Source of the DNA: Bacillota bacterium
Lineage (GTDB): Bacteria; Bacillota; Clostridia; Oscillospirales; Ruminococcaceae
Assembly (NCBI GenBank): GCA_023415575.1
Contig: JAEZKF010000028.1
Coordinates: 1 to 64,000, forward strand
DNA length: 64,000 nucleotides
Direction of reading: 5' to 3'
The first letter of the stretch is position 1; every line of letters starts with the position of its first letter. The translations under genes were made by a program, and so were the position numbers. Under the pieces are notes generated by a model, which saw only the letters and a list, made by a program, of their open reading frames with translations, made no database searches and was not told the DNA's origin. Below are positions 1-9,209 of this stretch, piece by piece.

Positions 1-2
1 TA

Positions 3-92
3 CGGGCGGCAAGTAACAGTCTTACGCAGTTGGCAGACCGTATTACGCGTTTGACGCGTCCGCGAAGAACAGAGGGCTATGCCCGCATGTGA
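3..92 (+). CDS. C-terminal end of an unidentified protein (partial)
   Basis: One frame is open from the window edge to a TGA at 90-92 and encodes about 29 residues rich in Arg and Thr, ending in Tyr-Ala-Arg-Met. A strong GC-rich hairpin follows within five bases, which supports this as a real gene end. The visible piece is too short to assign a family or function. Confidence 0.45.
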   Translation, partial: RAASNSLTQLADRITRLTRPRRTEGYARM

Positions 93-96
93 AATA

Positions 97-118
97 CCCC
101 CGGCTTTGCCGGGGGATG
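97..118 (+). terminator. Rho-independent terminator
   Basis: An 8-bp perfect stem (CCCCCGGC/GCCGGGGG) with a TTT loop lies directly after the stop codon of the upstream partial gene. The trailing T tract is weak. Confidence 0.6.
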
Positions 119-279
119 CTTATTGCGCACTCTGTTTATTGTGTTCCGGAACAAGTCGCCTAGTGGACAAAGGAATATAACGGTCTCGTTTCGAATAATA
201 TTGGACTGGCATATCCAATGTACAGGCTATAAAACAAACTGATTGGAAAGCCAGACTAATATTAAAACGGGGGAGCGCA

Positions 280-2952
280 ATGAGGCGAGAAGAGACAGCA
301 AGCAGGATGGGGCTATCATCGCAGGAGGCTGCAAAACTCCTGGCAAGGTACGGCCCGAACACACTCAATAACAACCGCAGGGTAAAGCCTGTTATGATAT
401 TTGCCTCGCAGTTTAAGGATGTACTCGTGGTTATCCTCTTAATTGCAACCGTCTTGTCGGTCTTTATGGGGGAGGTCGGCGAGGCGCTCACCATCCTTGC
501 TATTGTGTTTTTAAACGCTTTGCTTGGCTTTATACAGGAGTTTCGCACCGAGCGCACGCTTGAAGCCCTCAAACGCATGGCAGCGCCCACCGCCCGTGTC
601 CTGCGTGACGGAATCGAAATCGTCCTGCCTGCTCAGGATGTGGTGCCTGAGGATATCCTGCTGCTGCGGGCAGGCGACCGTGTTGCAGCGGATGCAGTTC
701 TGCTTGAGTGCAGCGAGCTTGCCTGTGATGAGTCCATATTAACGGGCGAATCTCACAGTGTAAGCAAAGAGGAAAAGAACCTTGTGTATATGGGCACCAT
801 TGTCACCTCGGGCCGCGCACGCGCGAGGGTTTTAGCGACGGGCATGAACACAGAGATGGGCAAGATTGCAAACATGATCGGCGAGATTGAAGAGGGGCCG
901 ACCCCATTGCAGCAAAGGCTTGCCCAGCTTGGCAAGTATATCGCAATCGGGTGCATAGTCGTATGTGCGATTGTGGCGGTAACGGGCATTTTGCGCGGCG
1001 AACAGCCCTTTTATATGCTGCTCACCGGCATCTCGCTTGCCGTTGCAGCGGTTCCGGAAGGACTGCCCGCCATTGTCACCATCTCGCTTGCGCTGGCGGT
1101 TTCGCGCATGCTAAAACGCAACGCCCTGATTCGCAAGCTGGGCGCGGTGGAAACGCTCGGCTGTGCGGGCGTCATCTGCTCGGATAAAACCGGAACAATC
1201 ACCGAAAACAAGATGACCGTAACCGCCGTAGTAACGCCGGATGGGGTATATGAGGTTAGCGGCGCTGGCTACGAAAAAAACGGGGAGTTCAAAAGCGTCA
1301 AGGGTGCAGACGCAGAGAAGGATGCAGCTCTGAAAACCCTATGTGAAATCAGTGTTTTGTGCAGCAACTCTCACATCTATGACGAAGAAAAGCAACAGGT
1401 GCGCCGCATTGTTTCAGGCGGAACCTATACCGTGACCGGAGAGGCGACCGAGATTGCCTTATTAGTCGCAGCCGCAAAGGCAGGCGCCACCGAACAGCTT
1501 TTACAGCGAAGATATACAAGGGTCGCCGAACTGCCATTTAGCTCCGAGCGCAAGCGTATGTCGGTGCTGGTTCTATCACAGGACGGCGGCAAACGCCTGC
1601 TCACAAAGGGCGCTTGTGACGTTGTGCTCAACCAGTGCGCCTACATCCTAAAGCGCGGTGAGGTCGTGCCGATGACTGAGGAGGACAGGCGGTGGGCGAA
1701 GAATCAGATTGAGCAGATGGCAAAGGGTGCTCTGCGTGTTCTGGGTTTTGCCTACAAGGCCTTTCCCGGCTCACATGTGACAAAGGAGGATGAGCACAGC
1801 CTCATCTTTGTCGGAATGGCGGGTATGATTGACCCGCCGCGCAGAGAGGTTTACGATGCCATCCGTCAATGCCGCCGTGCGGGGATTCGCCCCGTTATGA
1901 TAACAGGCGACCATCTTCTGACTGCAAGCGCGATTGCACAGGAGATTAAGCTGCTTACCCCCGGCGACGAGGTGCATACCGGTGAAGAACTCGACGCGAT
2001 GGATGACGAAGAGTTGACCCGGGCTGTGGCGGTCACCGCCGTCTATGCCCGTGTAACGCCCGCACACAAGCTGCGCATTGTAAGGGCACTAAAACGCACG
2101 GGGCAGGTTGTGGCTATGACGGGCGACGGGGTGAATGACGCGCCCGCTGTAAAGGAGGCCGATATCGGCGTTGCCATGGGTGAGGGAGGAACAGATGTCA
2201 CCCGCGAGGCGGCATCACTGATCCTGCTTGATGATAACTTCGCTACCCTCATTGCGGCAGTGGAGGAGGGCAGGGTAATCTATCAGAACATTCGCAAGTT
2301 TATCCGCTACCTGCTTTCCTGCAACATCGGCGAGGTGGTGACCATGTTCGTGGGAATGCTTATGGGGCTGCCCGTTGTGCTGCTGCCGATTCAGATTCTT
2401 CTTGTCAACCTTGTGACGGATGGTCTTCCTGCAATTGCTCTGGGATTGGAGCCGCCCGAAAAGGATGAGATGACGCGAAAACCGCGCGGCAGAGATGAAA
2501 GCATCTTTTCTAATTCTCTTGCCTCTACCATAGTGTTTCGCGGGTGCATCATCGGCCTTGCGACGCTCGGCTCATTCGTTTCCGCATATAAGCACACGCA
2601 GGACATTGAGATAGCGCGCACAGTGGCCCTGCTCACACTCATCATCAGCCAGCTGATTCACGTTTTTGAATGCAAAAGTGAAAAGAAAAGCCTGTTTGGC
2701 ATTAACATTTTTACGAATGCAAAGCTGGTGTTTGCGGTTTTGATCTCCCTTGTCATCTCGCTTTTGGCCGTGTATTGGCATCCGCTTTCGGCAATCTTCC
2801 GCACCCAGAGTCTTTCGGGGAGCGAGATGATGCTGGTGCTTGCCTACAGCTTTTTGGGGCCGCTTCTCGTTTCAGTGCTGCATGTGTTCAAGCCAAAAAA
2901 GAAGCGTAAGGAGGAAACAGAGGTTCTTCCTTTTGAGATTTCAAATCAATAA
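280..2952 (+). CDS. Calcium-transporting P-type ATPase (type II)
   Basis: This 890-residue membrane pump couples ATP hydrolysis to cation export, most likely Ca2+. Visible motifs are the actuator TGES at 155-158, PEGLP in M4 at 259-263, the phosphorylated Asp302 in DKTGT, TGD at 542-544, and the hinge GDGVNDAP from 615. The M5/M6 segments carry NIGE and VNLVTDGLPA, as in SERCA-type Ca2+ pumps. The M8 position equivalent to SERCA Glu908 appears to be Gln791, which suggests only one Ca2+ site, as in PMCA-like pumps (inference from a hand alignment). The ATG follows a GGGGGAG ribosome site, and a long hairpin terminator follows the gene. It appears to be monocistronic. Confidence 0.9.
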   Translation: MRREETASRMGLSSQEAAKLLARYGPNTLNNNRRVKPVMIFASQFKDVLVVILLIATVLSVFMGEVGEALTILAIVFLNALLGFIQEFRTERTLEALKRMAAPTARVLRDGIEIVLPAQDVVPEDILLLRAGDRVAADAVLLECSELACDESILTGESHSVSKEEKNLVYMGTIVTSGRARARVLATGMNTEMGKIANMIGEIEEGPTPLQQRLAQLGKYIAIGCIVVCAIVAVTGILRGEQPFYMLLTGISLAVAAVPEGLPAIVTISLALAVSRMLKRNALIRKLGAVETLGCAGVICSDKTGTITENKMTVTAVVTPDGVYEVSGAGYEKNGEFKSVKGADAEKDAALKTLCEISVLCSNSHIYDEEKQQVRRIVSGGTYTVTGEATEIALLVAAAKAGATEQLLQRRYTRVAELPFSSERKRMSVLVLSQDGGKRLLTKGACDVVLNQCAYILKRGEVVPMTEEDRRWAKNQIEQMAKGALRVLGFAYKAFPGSHVTKEDEHSLIFVGMAGMIDPPRREVYDAIRQCRRAGIRPVMITGDHLLTASAIAQEIKLLTPGDEVHTGEELDAMDDEELTRAVAVTAVYARVTPAHKLRIVRALKRTGQVVAMTGDGVNDAPAVKEADIGVAMGEGGTDVTREAASLILLDDNFATLIAAVEEGRVIYQNIRKFIRYLLSCNIGEVVTMFVGMLMGLPVVLLPIQILLVNLVTDGLPAIALGLEPPEKDEMTRKPRGRDESIFSNSLASTIVFRGCIIGLATLGSFVSAYKHTQDIEIARTVALLTLIISQLIHVFECKSEKKSLFGINIFTNAKLVFAVLISLVISLLAVYWHPLSAIFRTQSLSGSEMMLVLAYSFLGPLLVSVLHVFKPKKKRKEETEVLPFEISNQ

Positions 2953-2964
2953 CTTTACATAGAT

Positions 2965-3017
2965 AAGCATATGCGCGGGATTTGCCGGTTTACGGCAGTC
3001 CCGCGCATATGCTTTTT
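2965..3017. terminator. Long hairpin terminator, probably bidirectional
   Basis: A 16-bp perfect inverted repeat (2965-2980 with 2999-3014) has a further TGCCG/CGGCA helix inside it and a TTTTT tract on the plus side. It lies after the P-type ATPase and upstream of the end of the converging minus-strand gene. Confidence 0.8.
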
Positions 3018-3098
3018 CATATTTTTCAAGCTTACATATGGTCGGTATGAATGAAAAACGATGTGCCCAAAATAAAACTGTATGCCCATCTTCGGCTT

Positions 3099-3485
3099 TT
3101 AGCCCTTGCTGTTGGGATGGGCATATCTTTTTGATTTTGCACTGCCTTTTATCCGTATTATTTTAAACGGTTTTTCGCATTTTAAACAGTATGCAAGCAC
3201 ATAACGTGTGCCGGAGGATTTCATATCCCAAAAGGCAAGGACGTAATCGCTGTAATCGACGATTGAAATGTTGCGCTTGAGCGGCGCAAGGCGGCCAAAC
3301 AGGTTGTAGTTGGGCAAAAAGCAGCGGAATTTAATACCCAGCTTTTTGGCGGCTTGCTGCGCGAGCGTATCAATCCCTCGCGCTCCGCCGCTGACAATCT
3401 CCGCGCAGTTTTGCGGGATATATGGTATGATGTCTTCATTTGTCATGTCACCGCAATCCCGCGACCCGATAATCGCCACCTTCAT
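3099..3485 (-). CDS. SLOG-fold (DprA/YspA-like, DUF2493-type) nucleotide-binding protein
   Basis: This 128-residue protein begins with a beta strand and Gly-Ser-Arg (residues 6-9) and carries a SGGARGID motif around residue 32. That pair is typical of SLOG/Rossmann-like folds (DprA, YspA, LOG-type proteins) that bind nucleotides or nucleic acid. A later segment with SDYVLAFWD and SSGTRYVL fits the second half of the fold. Known relatives include nucleotide-derivative sensors, but the substrate cannot be told here. It is a single gene with an ATG start. Confidence 0.6.
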   Translation of the reverse strand: MKVAIIGSRDCGDMTNEDIIPYIPQNCAEIVSGGARGIDTLAQQAAKKLGIKFRCFLPNYNLFGRLAPLKRNISIVDYSDYVLAFWDMKSSGTRYVLAYCLKCEKPFKIIRIKGSAKSKRYAHPNSKG

Positions 3486-3874
3486 CTGCTCGTACCCGTC
3501 CTCGCAACATCTTAAATTTCAGGATAATTTTAACATATTGCGCCTTGCAAGACAACATAAATTTCCAGAATGCGCAATGAAAGCGACAGGAGTAAATTGC
3601 ATTCAATCTAGGTGAAAATCAAGTCTGACCCTGCCAGTCGTGACGTGAAATTGATGCTTGCTACTTTTCCGAAATTCGGCAACGCAAGCAGACGCGCGAG
3701 CATTTCTTTTGCCGGCTTACAAATTATGAATATGCAAGGGAAGATGATACAGACGCCTCTGTTTTTGCCTACGATATTTATTTTCACCTCGGCAAAAGAT
3801 ATTGATGCGGCGCTTGAGCAATTTAGTTTGAAACGATTTTTTGAATAAAATCGGAAAGGCACGGTAGGTAGGTT
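3486..3874. other. Intergenic region without a convincing gene
   Basis: About 390 bases separate the SLOG gene from spoIVB. Overlapping reading frames of about 78 residues (plus, GTG at 3612 to 3848) and 84 residues (minus, 3862 to 3608) exist, but neither has recognisable motifs or a good ribosome site, so neither is called as a gene. The region may hold a decayed coding sequence and the spoIVB promoter. Confidence 0.4.
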
Positions 3875-5119
3875 ATGAAAAGGATCATAAAGGCATTTAC
3901 GGCACTCTGCCTTGCAGCTGCCATAACGGTCTTAACTGCGGCGGCCGTTATGGCAGCAAAACTGCCGGATGAATTTCTGGTCGAGGCAGGAACGAAACTG
4001 CTGCTAAGCGATAAAATAAAGGCAGGCACCTTTCAGGATACCCTGTCCGGCAAGATAATCAGAGCAGAAAAGACAACAGATGTCGGCGCAAGCTACAATA
4101 CCCAGCTCAGCATGTTCGGGCTGATTCCCATTAAAGATGTCAAAGTGTCGGTGGTTGAGGAGCGCCTTCTCATACCCTGCGGTACACCCTTTGGCATTAA
4201 GATGTTCACTGACGGCGTAGTGGTTGTGGGGCTTACTGATATCGAGGTAGATAAGGGGATGTGTAATCCCGCAAAAGATGCCGGCATCAAGCTGGGAGAC
4301 GTGATTACAAAGATAAACGGAAAAAAGGTTACGACCAATGAAGATATTGCATCGATGGTCTCTTCCTCAAACGGCAAGGCTCTCACGTTTTGCATAAGGC
4401 GCGGCAACAGCGAAATGGAAATCACCTTCGTCCCTGTTAAGGCAAAATCGGACAACCGGTATAAAGCGGGCATCTGGGTGAGGGACAGCTCGGCAGGTAT
4501 CGGAACTGTTACCTTTTATGATGCCCAAAGCGGGCTGTTCGGCGGCTTGGGCCATCCCGTATGCGACATTGATACCGGAGAAATCCTGCCGCTTATGAGC
4601 GGAGACGTAGTGGGGGTTACCATTACCGATGTCACCAAGGGAGTGCCCGGCCTGCCGGGAGAGTTAAAAGGCAGCTTTAACAGCAGTAGTGTGGACGGCA
4701 GCTTAATCGTCAATACCCAAACAGGTATCTATGGTATGTTAAACGCAAGTCCCAGCAATCATGCACCGCTACCGGTTGCTCTTAAGCAGGAGATAAAGGA
4801 GGGTAAGGCAACCATTCTAAGTACGGTAGATGGTACCGGGCCCAAGGAATACAACATCGTCATAGAAAAGGTCAACATGAATGACGCAAACCCGACCAAG
4901 AATCTGATTATACGCATAACAGACGCAAGGCTCCTTGAAAAGACAGGCGGCATTGTGCAGGGGATGAGCGGCAGCCCAATCCTGCAGGATAACAAGCTGG
5001 TGGGCGCAGTAACCCATGTGTTTGTCAATGACCCTGCACGCGGGTATGGCATCTTTGCTGAGAATATGCTGCTGGAGGCCGACTCAATAAAAAATACGGC
5101 GAAATCCAAGGCATCGTGA
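3875..5119 (+). CDS. spoIVB: SpoIVB peptidase (sporulation signalling protease)
   Basis: This 414-residue protein is the serine protease that the forespore secretes to activate SpoIVFA/FB and so release mother-cell sigma-K (established for Bacillus; sigma-K wiring varies in Clostridia). An N-terminal hydrophobic segment (about 1-28) acts as signal or anchor. A PDZ domain covers roughly 105-185, with KLGDVITKINGK in its core. The S55 protease domain follows, with His227 in GLGHP, Asp350, and Ser365 in GMSGSP. The Asp-to-Ser spacing of 15 matches B. subtilis D363/S378. spo0A lies downstream, as is typical for endospore formers. Confidence 0.93.
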   Translation: MKRIIKAFTALCLAAAITVLTAAAVMAAKLPDEFLVEAGTKLLLSDKIKAGTFQDTLSGKIIRAEKTTDVGASYNTQLSMFGLIPIKDVKVSVVEERLLIPCGTPFGIKMFTDGVVVVGLTDIEVDKGMCNPAKDAGIKLGDVITKINGKKVTTNEDIASMVSSSNGKALTFCIRRGNSEMEITFVPVKAKSDNRYKAGIWVRDSSAGIGTVTFYDAQSGLFGGLGHPVCDIDTGEILPLMSGDVVGVTITDVTKGVPGLPGELKGSFNSSSVDGSLIVNTQTGIYGMLNASPSNHAPLPVALKQEIKEGKATILSTVDGTGPKEYNIVIEKVNMNDANPTKNLIIRITDARLLEKTGGIVQGMSGSPILQDNKLVGAVTHVFVNDPARGYGIFAENMLLEADSIKNTAKSKAS

Positions 5120-5478
5120 TGCACAAACATTCAAAATGTGAGTAAAAAGTATAAGGCGTGCCTTATCATCCGAAGCAATGCAGGCTTTAAAATACTACCG
5201 ATTCATTTAAATTTATCTATATTATTACAATGATTTATTCTAATTATTGTATAATAAAGATAATTCTAGTATAATGTATAATAGCGGTAAATTTGCCATA
5301 AATTAAATGAATTTCCATCATATTTTTATAACTTATTCTCGAATGTGTAAAAAAAGAGGTGTTTTTTGTAGAGCGATTTATTTGTCGTCAGGCCGCAAAA
5401 CCATTAAAAACTCCTTGCAATAATTACCAAAATATGGTAGTATTACCTTAAACCGAAGGAGATTTAGGAGGAAAGAAA
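5120..5478. promoter_or_regulatory. AT-rich spo0A upstream region with three TATAAT boxes and a 0A-box-like site
   Basis: This 359-base AT-rich gap contains TATAAT at 5250-5255, 5270-5275 and 5277-5282. No partner -35 box is strong. TCTCGAA at 5337-5343 differs by one base from the Spo0A box TGTCGAA. Autoregulation of spo0A is known in other spore formers, so this is a plausible operator, but a single 6/7 match in AT-rich DNA is weak evidence. Confidence 0.35.
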
Positions 5479-6267
5479 ATGGATAATTCGTTAAAAGTTC
5501 TTATTGCGGACGATTCAAAGGAATTTGGCGGTTTATGTTCCGAGGTATTAAAGTCGCGTGGCTTTATTCCCATTACAACGCCAAAAAACGGCAGCAAGCT
5601 GGTGGAAAAGATTGAAGAACTTTTACCCGATGTGGTATTGGCGGATGTCTTTCTTCCTCACATTGACGCAATAGGCGTAATGAAGTCGGTTGCAAGCAAC
5701 AAAAGCATCCTAAAAAAACCAATGTTCATGATCATGTCGGGATTCGATAACCCTATGCTCGAGCGCGAAGTGCTCTCTGCAGGGGCAGCCTTCTACTTCC
5801 TCAAACCCTTTGACCTGGATGTTCTGGCAGACCGCATTGCCAACATGGCAGGTGCAACAAGCGGCGTCAAGGCGACGATTGGCGACATTCATACCACGCA
5901 TTCCCAGCCCATGGATTTAGAGCTCATGGTGACAGACATTATCCTTCAGATAGGCGTTCCGGCCCACATCAAGGGGTATCATTATCTGCGAGAGGCGATT
6001 ATGCTAAGCGTCAAGGACAGCGAGATGATAAACTCTGTCACAAAGCTTTTATACCCCACTGTAGCCAAACGGTTTGATACTACATCATCTCGGGTGGAGC
6101 GCGCTATCCGTCATGCGATTGAGGTTGCATGGGATCGCGGCGATATCGATACCCTGAACTCCTATTTCGGCTACACCATCAACGGTGTGCGCGGCAAGCC
6201 CACCAACTCCGAGTTTATTGCGATGATCTCGGACAAGCTAAGGCTTCGTATGCGCAATGTAATATAG
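5479..6267 (+). CDS. spo0A: Sporulation master response regulator Spo0A
   Basis: This 262-residue DNA-binding response regulator starts sporulation once phosphorylated. The receiver domain has the acidic pair Asp11-Asp12, the phosphoacceptor Asp56 (LADVFLP), Ser87 and Lys109-Pro110. The Spo0A-specific C-terminal domain (about 145-262) contains the highly conserved run from SRVERAIRHAIE through GKPTNSEF, including the recognition helix that reads the 0A box. The start follows a strong TTTAGGAGG ribosome site. spoIVB is upstream. No sporulation kinase is nearby, as is usual. Confidence 0.97.
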   Translation: MDNSLKVLIADDSKEFGGLCSEVLKSRGFIPITTPKNGSKLVEKIEELLPDVVLADVFLPHIDAIGVMKSVASNKSILKKPMFMIMSGFDNPMLEREVLSAGAAFYFLKPFDLDVLADRIANMAGATSGVKATIGDIHTTHSQPMDLELMVTDIILQIGVPAHIKGYHYLREAIMLSVKDSEMINSVTKLLYPTVAKRFDTTSSRVERAIRHAIEVAWDRGDIDTLNSYFGYTINGVRGKPTNSEFIAMISDKLRLRMRNVI

Positions 6268-6307
6268 CCGCATTGGTTCGTGCCATAGAAAATCATTCAC
6301 CTCCCTT

Positions 6308-6355
6308 AGCAAAACAGCGGTGTCGTACCCCTCCGACATCGCTGTTTTGCTATTA
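6308..6355 (+). terminator. Rho-independent terminator after spo0A
   Basis: An 18-bp stem (6308-6325 with 6334-6351) with one G-T pair begins about 40 bases after the stop codon. The 3' arm ends in TTTTGCTATTAATT. Confidence 0.75.
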
Positions 6356-6364
6356 ATTCTGTTG

Positions 6365-6393
6365 TTGTATCCGGGCTTTAAAAGTGATATAAT
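6365..6393 (+). promoter_or_regulatory. Sigma-A-type promoter of the ParA-like/vor operon
   Basis: TTGTAT at 6365-6370 and a perfect TATAAT at 6388-6393 are separated by 17 bases. They lie between the spo0A terminator and the first gene of the operon. Confidence 0.6.
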
Positions 6394-6472
6394 TTTCTTT
6401 AATGATGCAATGTGGTAAATTTGCATGAATTTTCTTCATTGAGGCCTTACTCTTAAATTGGAGCGTATATAA

Positions 6473-7141
6473 ATGCTTAAGCTTTCACGCTATACCGTTA
6501 TCACAGGCCATTACGGCAGCGGAAAAACCAACCTTGCCGTCAACCTCGCACTTGACTACGCGAAGCAGGGCGAACAGGTGACGATTGTCGATTTGGATAT
6601 CGTCAACCCCTATTTTCGCACTGCTGACTATAAAAAGCTGTTTGATGAATATGGCATCCGCCTGATTGCCCCGCCTTACGCAAACTCAAACCTCGATATC
6701 CCCGTATTATCGGCCGAGGTATATTCGGTGTTTGCGCAAGATAAAGGGCGCACCATCTTCGATGTAGGCGGCGACGATGCGGGCGCGGTTGCACTCGGCA
6801 TGTTCCGTTCTCACTTTGAGAGCGTCGGTTATGATATGCTGTATGTCATAAATCGTTATCGGTATCTGACACGCACGCCACAGGAGGCCTGCGAGCTATT
6901 GCCGGAGATTGAAGCGGCATCCCGCCTAAAGGCAACAGGTGTTGCGAACTGCTCAAATCTTGCGCGGGAAACGACAGCACAGGATATTTTGGCCTCGAAC
7001 GAGTTTGCCGATGAGGTTTGTAAATCCTTAAAGCTTCCATTGGTGTGCACGGCTGTAGATAGAGCCATAGCAGCAGGTCTGCAGGATAAGGTACCGCAGT
7101 GTTATCCGGTAGATATCTATGTAAAAACCAACTGGGATTAG
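6473..7141 (+). CDS. ParA/MinD-like P-loop ATPase linked to the vor operon
   Basis: This 222-residue protein has a P-loop at residues 12-20 (GHYGSGKTN), a VDLDIVNPYFR segment resembling the deviant switch region of SIMIBI ATPases, and IFDVGGDDAG around residue 98. It lies 36 bases upstream of vorD with no terminator between, so it is probably co-transcribed with the oxidoreductase. Its exact role is not known; cofactor or Fe-S insertion for the complex would be an inference from position. No DNA-binding or membrane segment is visible. Confidence 0.7.
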   Translation: MLKLSRYTVITGHYGSGKTNLAVNLALDYAKQGEQVTIVDLDIVNPYFRTADYKKLFDEYGIRLIAPPYANSNLDIPVLSAEVYSVFAQDKGRTIFDVGGDDAGAVALGMFRSHFESVGYDMLYVINRYRYLTRTPQEACELLPEIEAASRLKATGVANCSNLARETTAQDILASNEFADEVCKSLKLPLVCTAVDRAIAAGLQDKVPQCYPVDIYVKTNWD

Positions 7142-7177
7142 TTGTTTTTTAAATCAATTCGGCTGGGAGGTAAGAGC

Positions 7178-7384
7178 ATGGGAAAGATGATAGTCAACGA
7201 AAACATCTGCAAGGGCTGCGGTGTTTGCGTTTTGGCTTGCCCGAAAAAGATTATCTCGCTTGCGCAGGATCGCATTAACGTCAAAGGGTACCACCCCGCG
7301 CAGGTTATAGAGATGGACAAGTGCATCGGTTGTGCCATGTGCGCAACCATGTGTCCCGACGTAGCAATCAAGGTGGAAAGGTAG
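7178..7384 (+). CDS. vorD: 2-ketoacid:ferredoxin oxidoreductase delta subunit (2x[4Fe-4S] ferredoxin)
   Basis: This 68-residue protein carries two complete CxxCxxCxxxCP clusters (CKGCGVCVLACP and CIGCAMCATMCP), each binding a [4Fe-4S] centre. In the four-subunit ketoacid oxidoreductases this subunit passes electrons from the TPP site to free ferredoxin. ATG 7178 was chosen over an upstream in-frame start because GGGAGG at 7165-7170 is correctly spaced. vorB starts 9 bases downstream. Confidence 0.88.
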   Translation: MGKMIVNENICKGCGVCVLACPKKIISLAQDRINVKGYHPAQVIEMDKCIGCAMCATMCPDVAIKVER

Positions 7385-7392
7385 GCAAAAAA

Positions 7393-8457
7393 ATGAGCGA
7401 ACGTGTTTTGATGAAGGGTAACGAAGCGTTGGCGGAAGCCGCCATACAGGCGGGTTGCCGTCATTTTTTCGGTTATCCGATTACCCCTCAAACCGAGCTT
7501 TCGGCGTATATGTCTAAGCGCATGCCCAAGATTGGCGGCACCTTTTTGCAGGCTGAGTCTGAGGTTGCGGCTATCAACATGGTGCTTGGTGCGGCTGCAG
7601 CCGGCGTGCGCGCAATGACCTCATCCTCCTCGCCGGGCATCAGCTTAAAGAGTGAGGGTGTATCCTACATTGCAGGTTCCGACCTGCCGTGCGTGATTAT
7701 CAACGTACAGCGCGGCGGCCCCGGACTTGGCGGTATCCAGCCCTCGCAGGCGGACTACTGGCAGGCGACCAAGGCGCTCGGCCACGGCGATTTTCAGCTG
7801 CTTGTATTTGCACCTTCCACCGTGCAGGAGATGGTAACCCTGTTGTTCCGCGCATTTGATAAGGCGGACGAGTACCGCATGCCCGCAATGATTCTCGCGG
7901 ACGGCATGCTCGGACAGATGATGGAGCCGGTTGAGTTCCCGGAGCGCGCAGAGGTAGCATCCGTTGAAAAACCGTGGGCTGCAAACGGACATGGCGGTAA
8001 ACGCCCGCACAATATTGTCAACTCCCTATACTTAAAGCCGCAGGATTTGGAACGGCATGTCGTAGAGCGGTTTGCCCGCTATGAGAAGATCAAGCAAAAC
8101 GAGGTCCTCGTCGAGGAGTTTATGATGGAGGACGCAGAGATTGCCGTGGTTTCCTACGGTGCAACCTCGCGTATTGTGCGCAGCGCCGTTAAAACCGCGC
8201 GCGAGCAGGGCATTAAGGCGGGTGCAATCCGTCCCATCACCCTGTGGCCCTTCCCCGAAAAGGAGATTGCAAACGCTGCTGGGAAGGTAAACAGTTTTTT
8301 GTGTGTTGAAATGAGCATGGGTCAGATGGTTGAGGATGTCCGCCTTGCCGTAAACGGTGCAAAGCCTGTTCACTTCTTTGGTCGTACCGGCGGTGTCATT
8401 CCCACCCCCGCCGAGGTGCTTGAACGGATCAAAAAGCTTGCGGGAGGTGCAAAATAA
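7393..8457 (+). CDS. vorB: 2-ketoacid:ferredoxin oxidoreductase alpha subunit (VorB/KorA type)
   Basis: This 354-residue subunit has the pyrimidine-binding and domain II features of the pyruvate:ferredoxin oxidoreductase superfamily, including GYPITPQTE near the N-terminus, AESEVAAINMVLGA, and RGGPGLGG in the CoA/TPP region. Clostridial homologues act on branched-chain 2-ketoacids or 2-oxoglutarate, converting the ketoacid plus CoA to acyl-CoA, CO2 and reduced ferredoxin. Which substrate applies cannot be decided from the sequence. The stop overlaps the vorA start by one base (TAATG), which indicates translational coupling. Confidence 0.9.
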   Translation: MSERVLMKGNEALAEAAIQAGCRHFFGYPITPQTELSAYMSKRMPKIGGTFLQAESEVAAINMVLGAAAAGVRAMTSSSSPGISLKSEGVSYIAGSDLPCVIINVQRGGPGLGGIQPSQADYWQATKALGHGDFQLLVFAPSTVQEMVTLLFRAFDKADEYRMPAMILADGMLGQMMEPVEFPERAEVASVEKPWAANGHGGKRPHNIVNSLYLKPQDLERHVVERFARYEKIKQNEVLVEEFMMEDAEIAVVSYGATSRIVRSAVKTAREQGIKAGAIRPITLWPFPEKEIANAAGKVNSFLCVEMSMGQMVEDVRLAVNGAKPVHFFGRTGGVIPTPAEVLERIKKLAGGAK

Positions 8458-9209
8458 TGGCTGTCGTATTTGAAAAACCTAAGGCGCTTTCGGATGCGCC
8501 GTTTCATTACTGCCCGGGCTGTACGCACGGCATCATCCACCGTTTGGTCGCCGAAGTGCTCGATGAATTGAACGTAGAGGATCGCGCCGTCGGTGTTGCC
8601 CCGGTAGGGTGCGCCGTTATGGCTTATGATTACTTCAACTGCGATATGGTGCAGGCCCCGCACGGCAGAGCCCCTGCCGTTGCAACCGGCTTAAAGCGTG
8701 CGCTGCCGGATGGCGTGATATTCACCTATCAGGGTGACGGTGACCTCGCCGCAATCGGCACCGCAGAGACTGTTCACGCAGCAACCAGAGGCGAGAATAT
8801 CACCGTTATCTTTGTCAACAATGCAATCTACGGCATGACGGGCGGCCAGATGGCACCGACATCCCTGCCCGGTCAGATTACACAGACATCCCCCTACGGC
8901 CGCGACGTTTCGAGCGCGGGTCATCCCATCCGCGTGTGTGAGATGCTTTCAACCCTTAGCGGTGTGGCATACGCCGAGCGCGTTTCGGTAGATAGCGTTC
9001 CCAACGTCAGAAACGCCAAAAAGGCGATTAAGAAGGCGTTCCAGGCGCAGATAGATAAAAAGGGCTTTTCCATCGTGGAGGTGCTTTCCACCTGCCCGAC
9101 CAACTGGGGACTTACGCCGGCGGATGCGTTTGAGTGGCTGCGCGCCAATATGATGCCTTATTATCCTCTGGGCGTATACATGGACAGAACAGAGGAGGGT
9201 ACTCGGTAA
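8457..9209 (+). CDS. vorA: 2-ketoacid:ferredoxin oxidoreductase beta subunit, TPP-binding
   Basis: This 250-residue subunit carries CPGCTHG near the N-terminus and the TPP/Mg motif that begins GDGDLAAIG and ends with VNN about 30 residues later. It binds thiamine pyrophosphate and, with vorB, forms the active site for oxidative decarboxylation of 2-ketoacids. Both ends overlap their neighbours by one base (TAATG), so vorB, vorA and vorC are translated as a coupled set. Confidence 0.9.
   Translation: MAVVFEKPKALSDAPFHYCPGCTHGIIHRLVAEVLDELNVEDRAVGVAPVGCAVMAYDYFNCDMVQAPHGRAPAVATGLKRALPDGVIFTYQGDGDLAAIGTAETVHAATRGENITVIFVNNAIYGMTGGQMAPTSLPGQITQTSPYGRDVSSAGHPIRVCEMLSTLSGVAYAERVSVDSVPNVRNAKKAIKKAFQAQIDKKGFSIVEVLSTCPTNWGLTPADAFEWLRANMMPYYPLGVYMDRTEEGTR

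Noticed and set aside
201..218. TTGGA/TCCAA inverted repeat upstream of the P-type ATPase
   Set aside because: It is only five bases per arm with an eight-base gap and no well-spaced promoter around it; likely chance.
3608..3862. Overlapping small frames upstream of spoIVB (78 residues plus, 84 residues minus)
   Set aside because: They overlap on opposite strands, neither has a recognisable domain, and the minus frame lacks a ribosome site. They are recorded only as part of the intergenic description.
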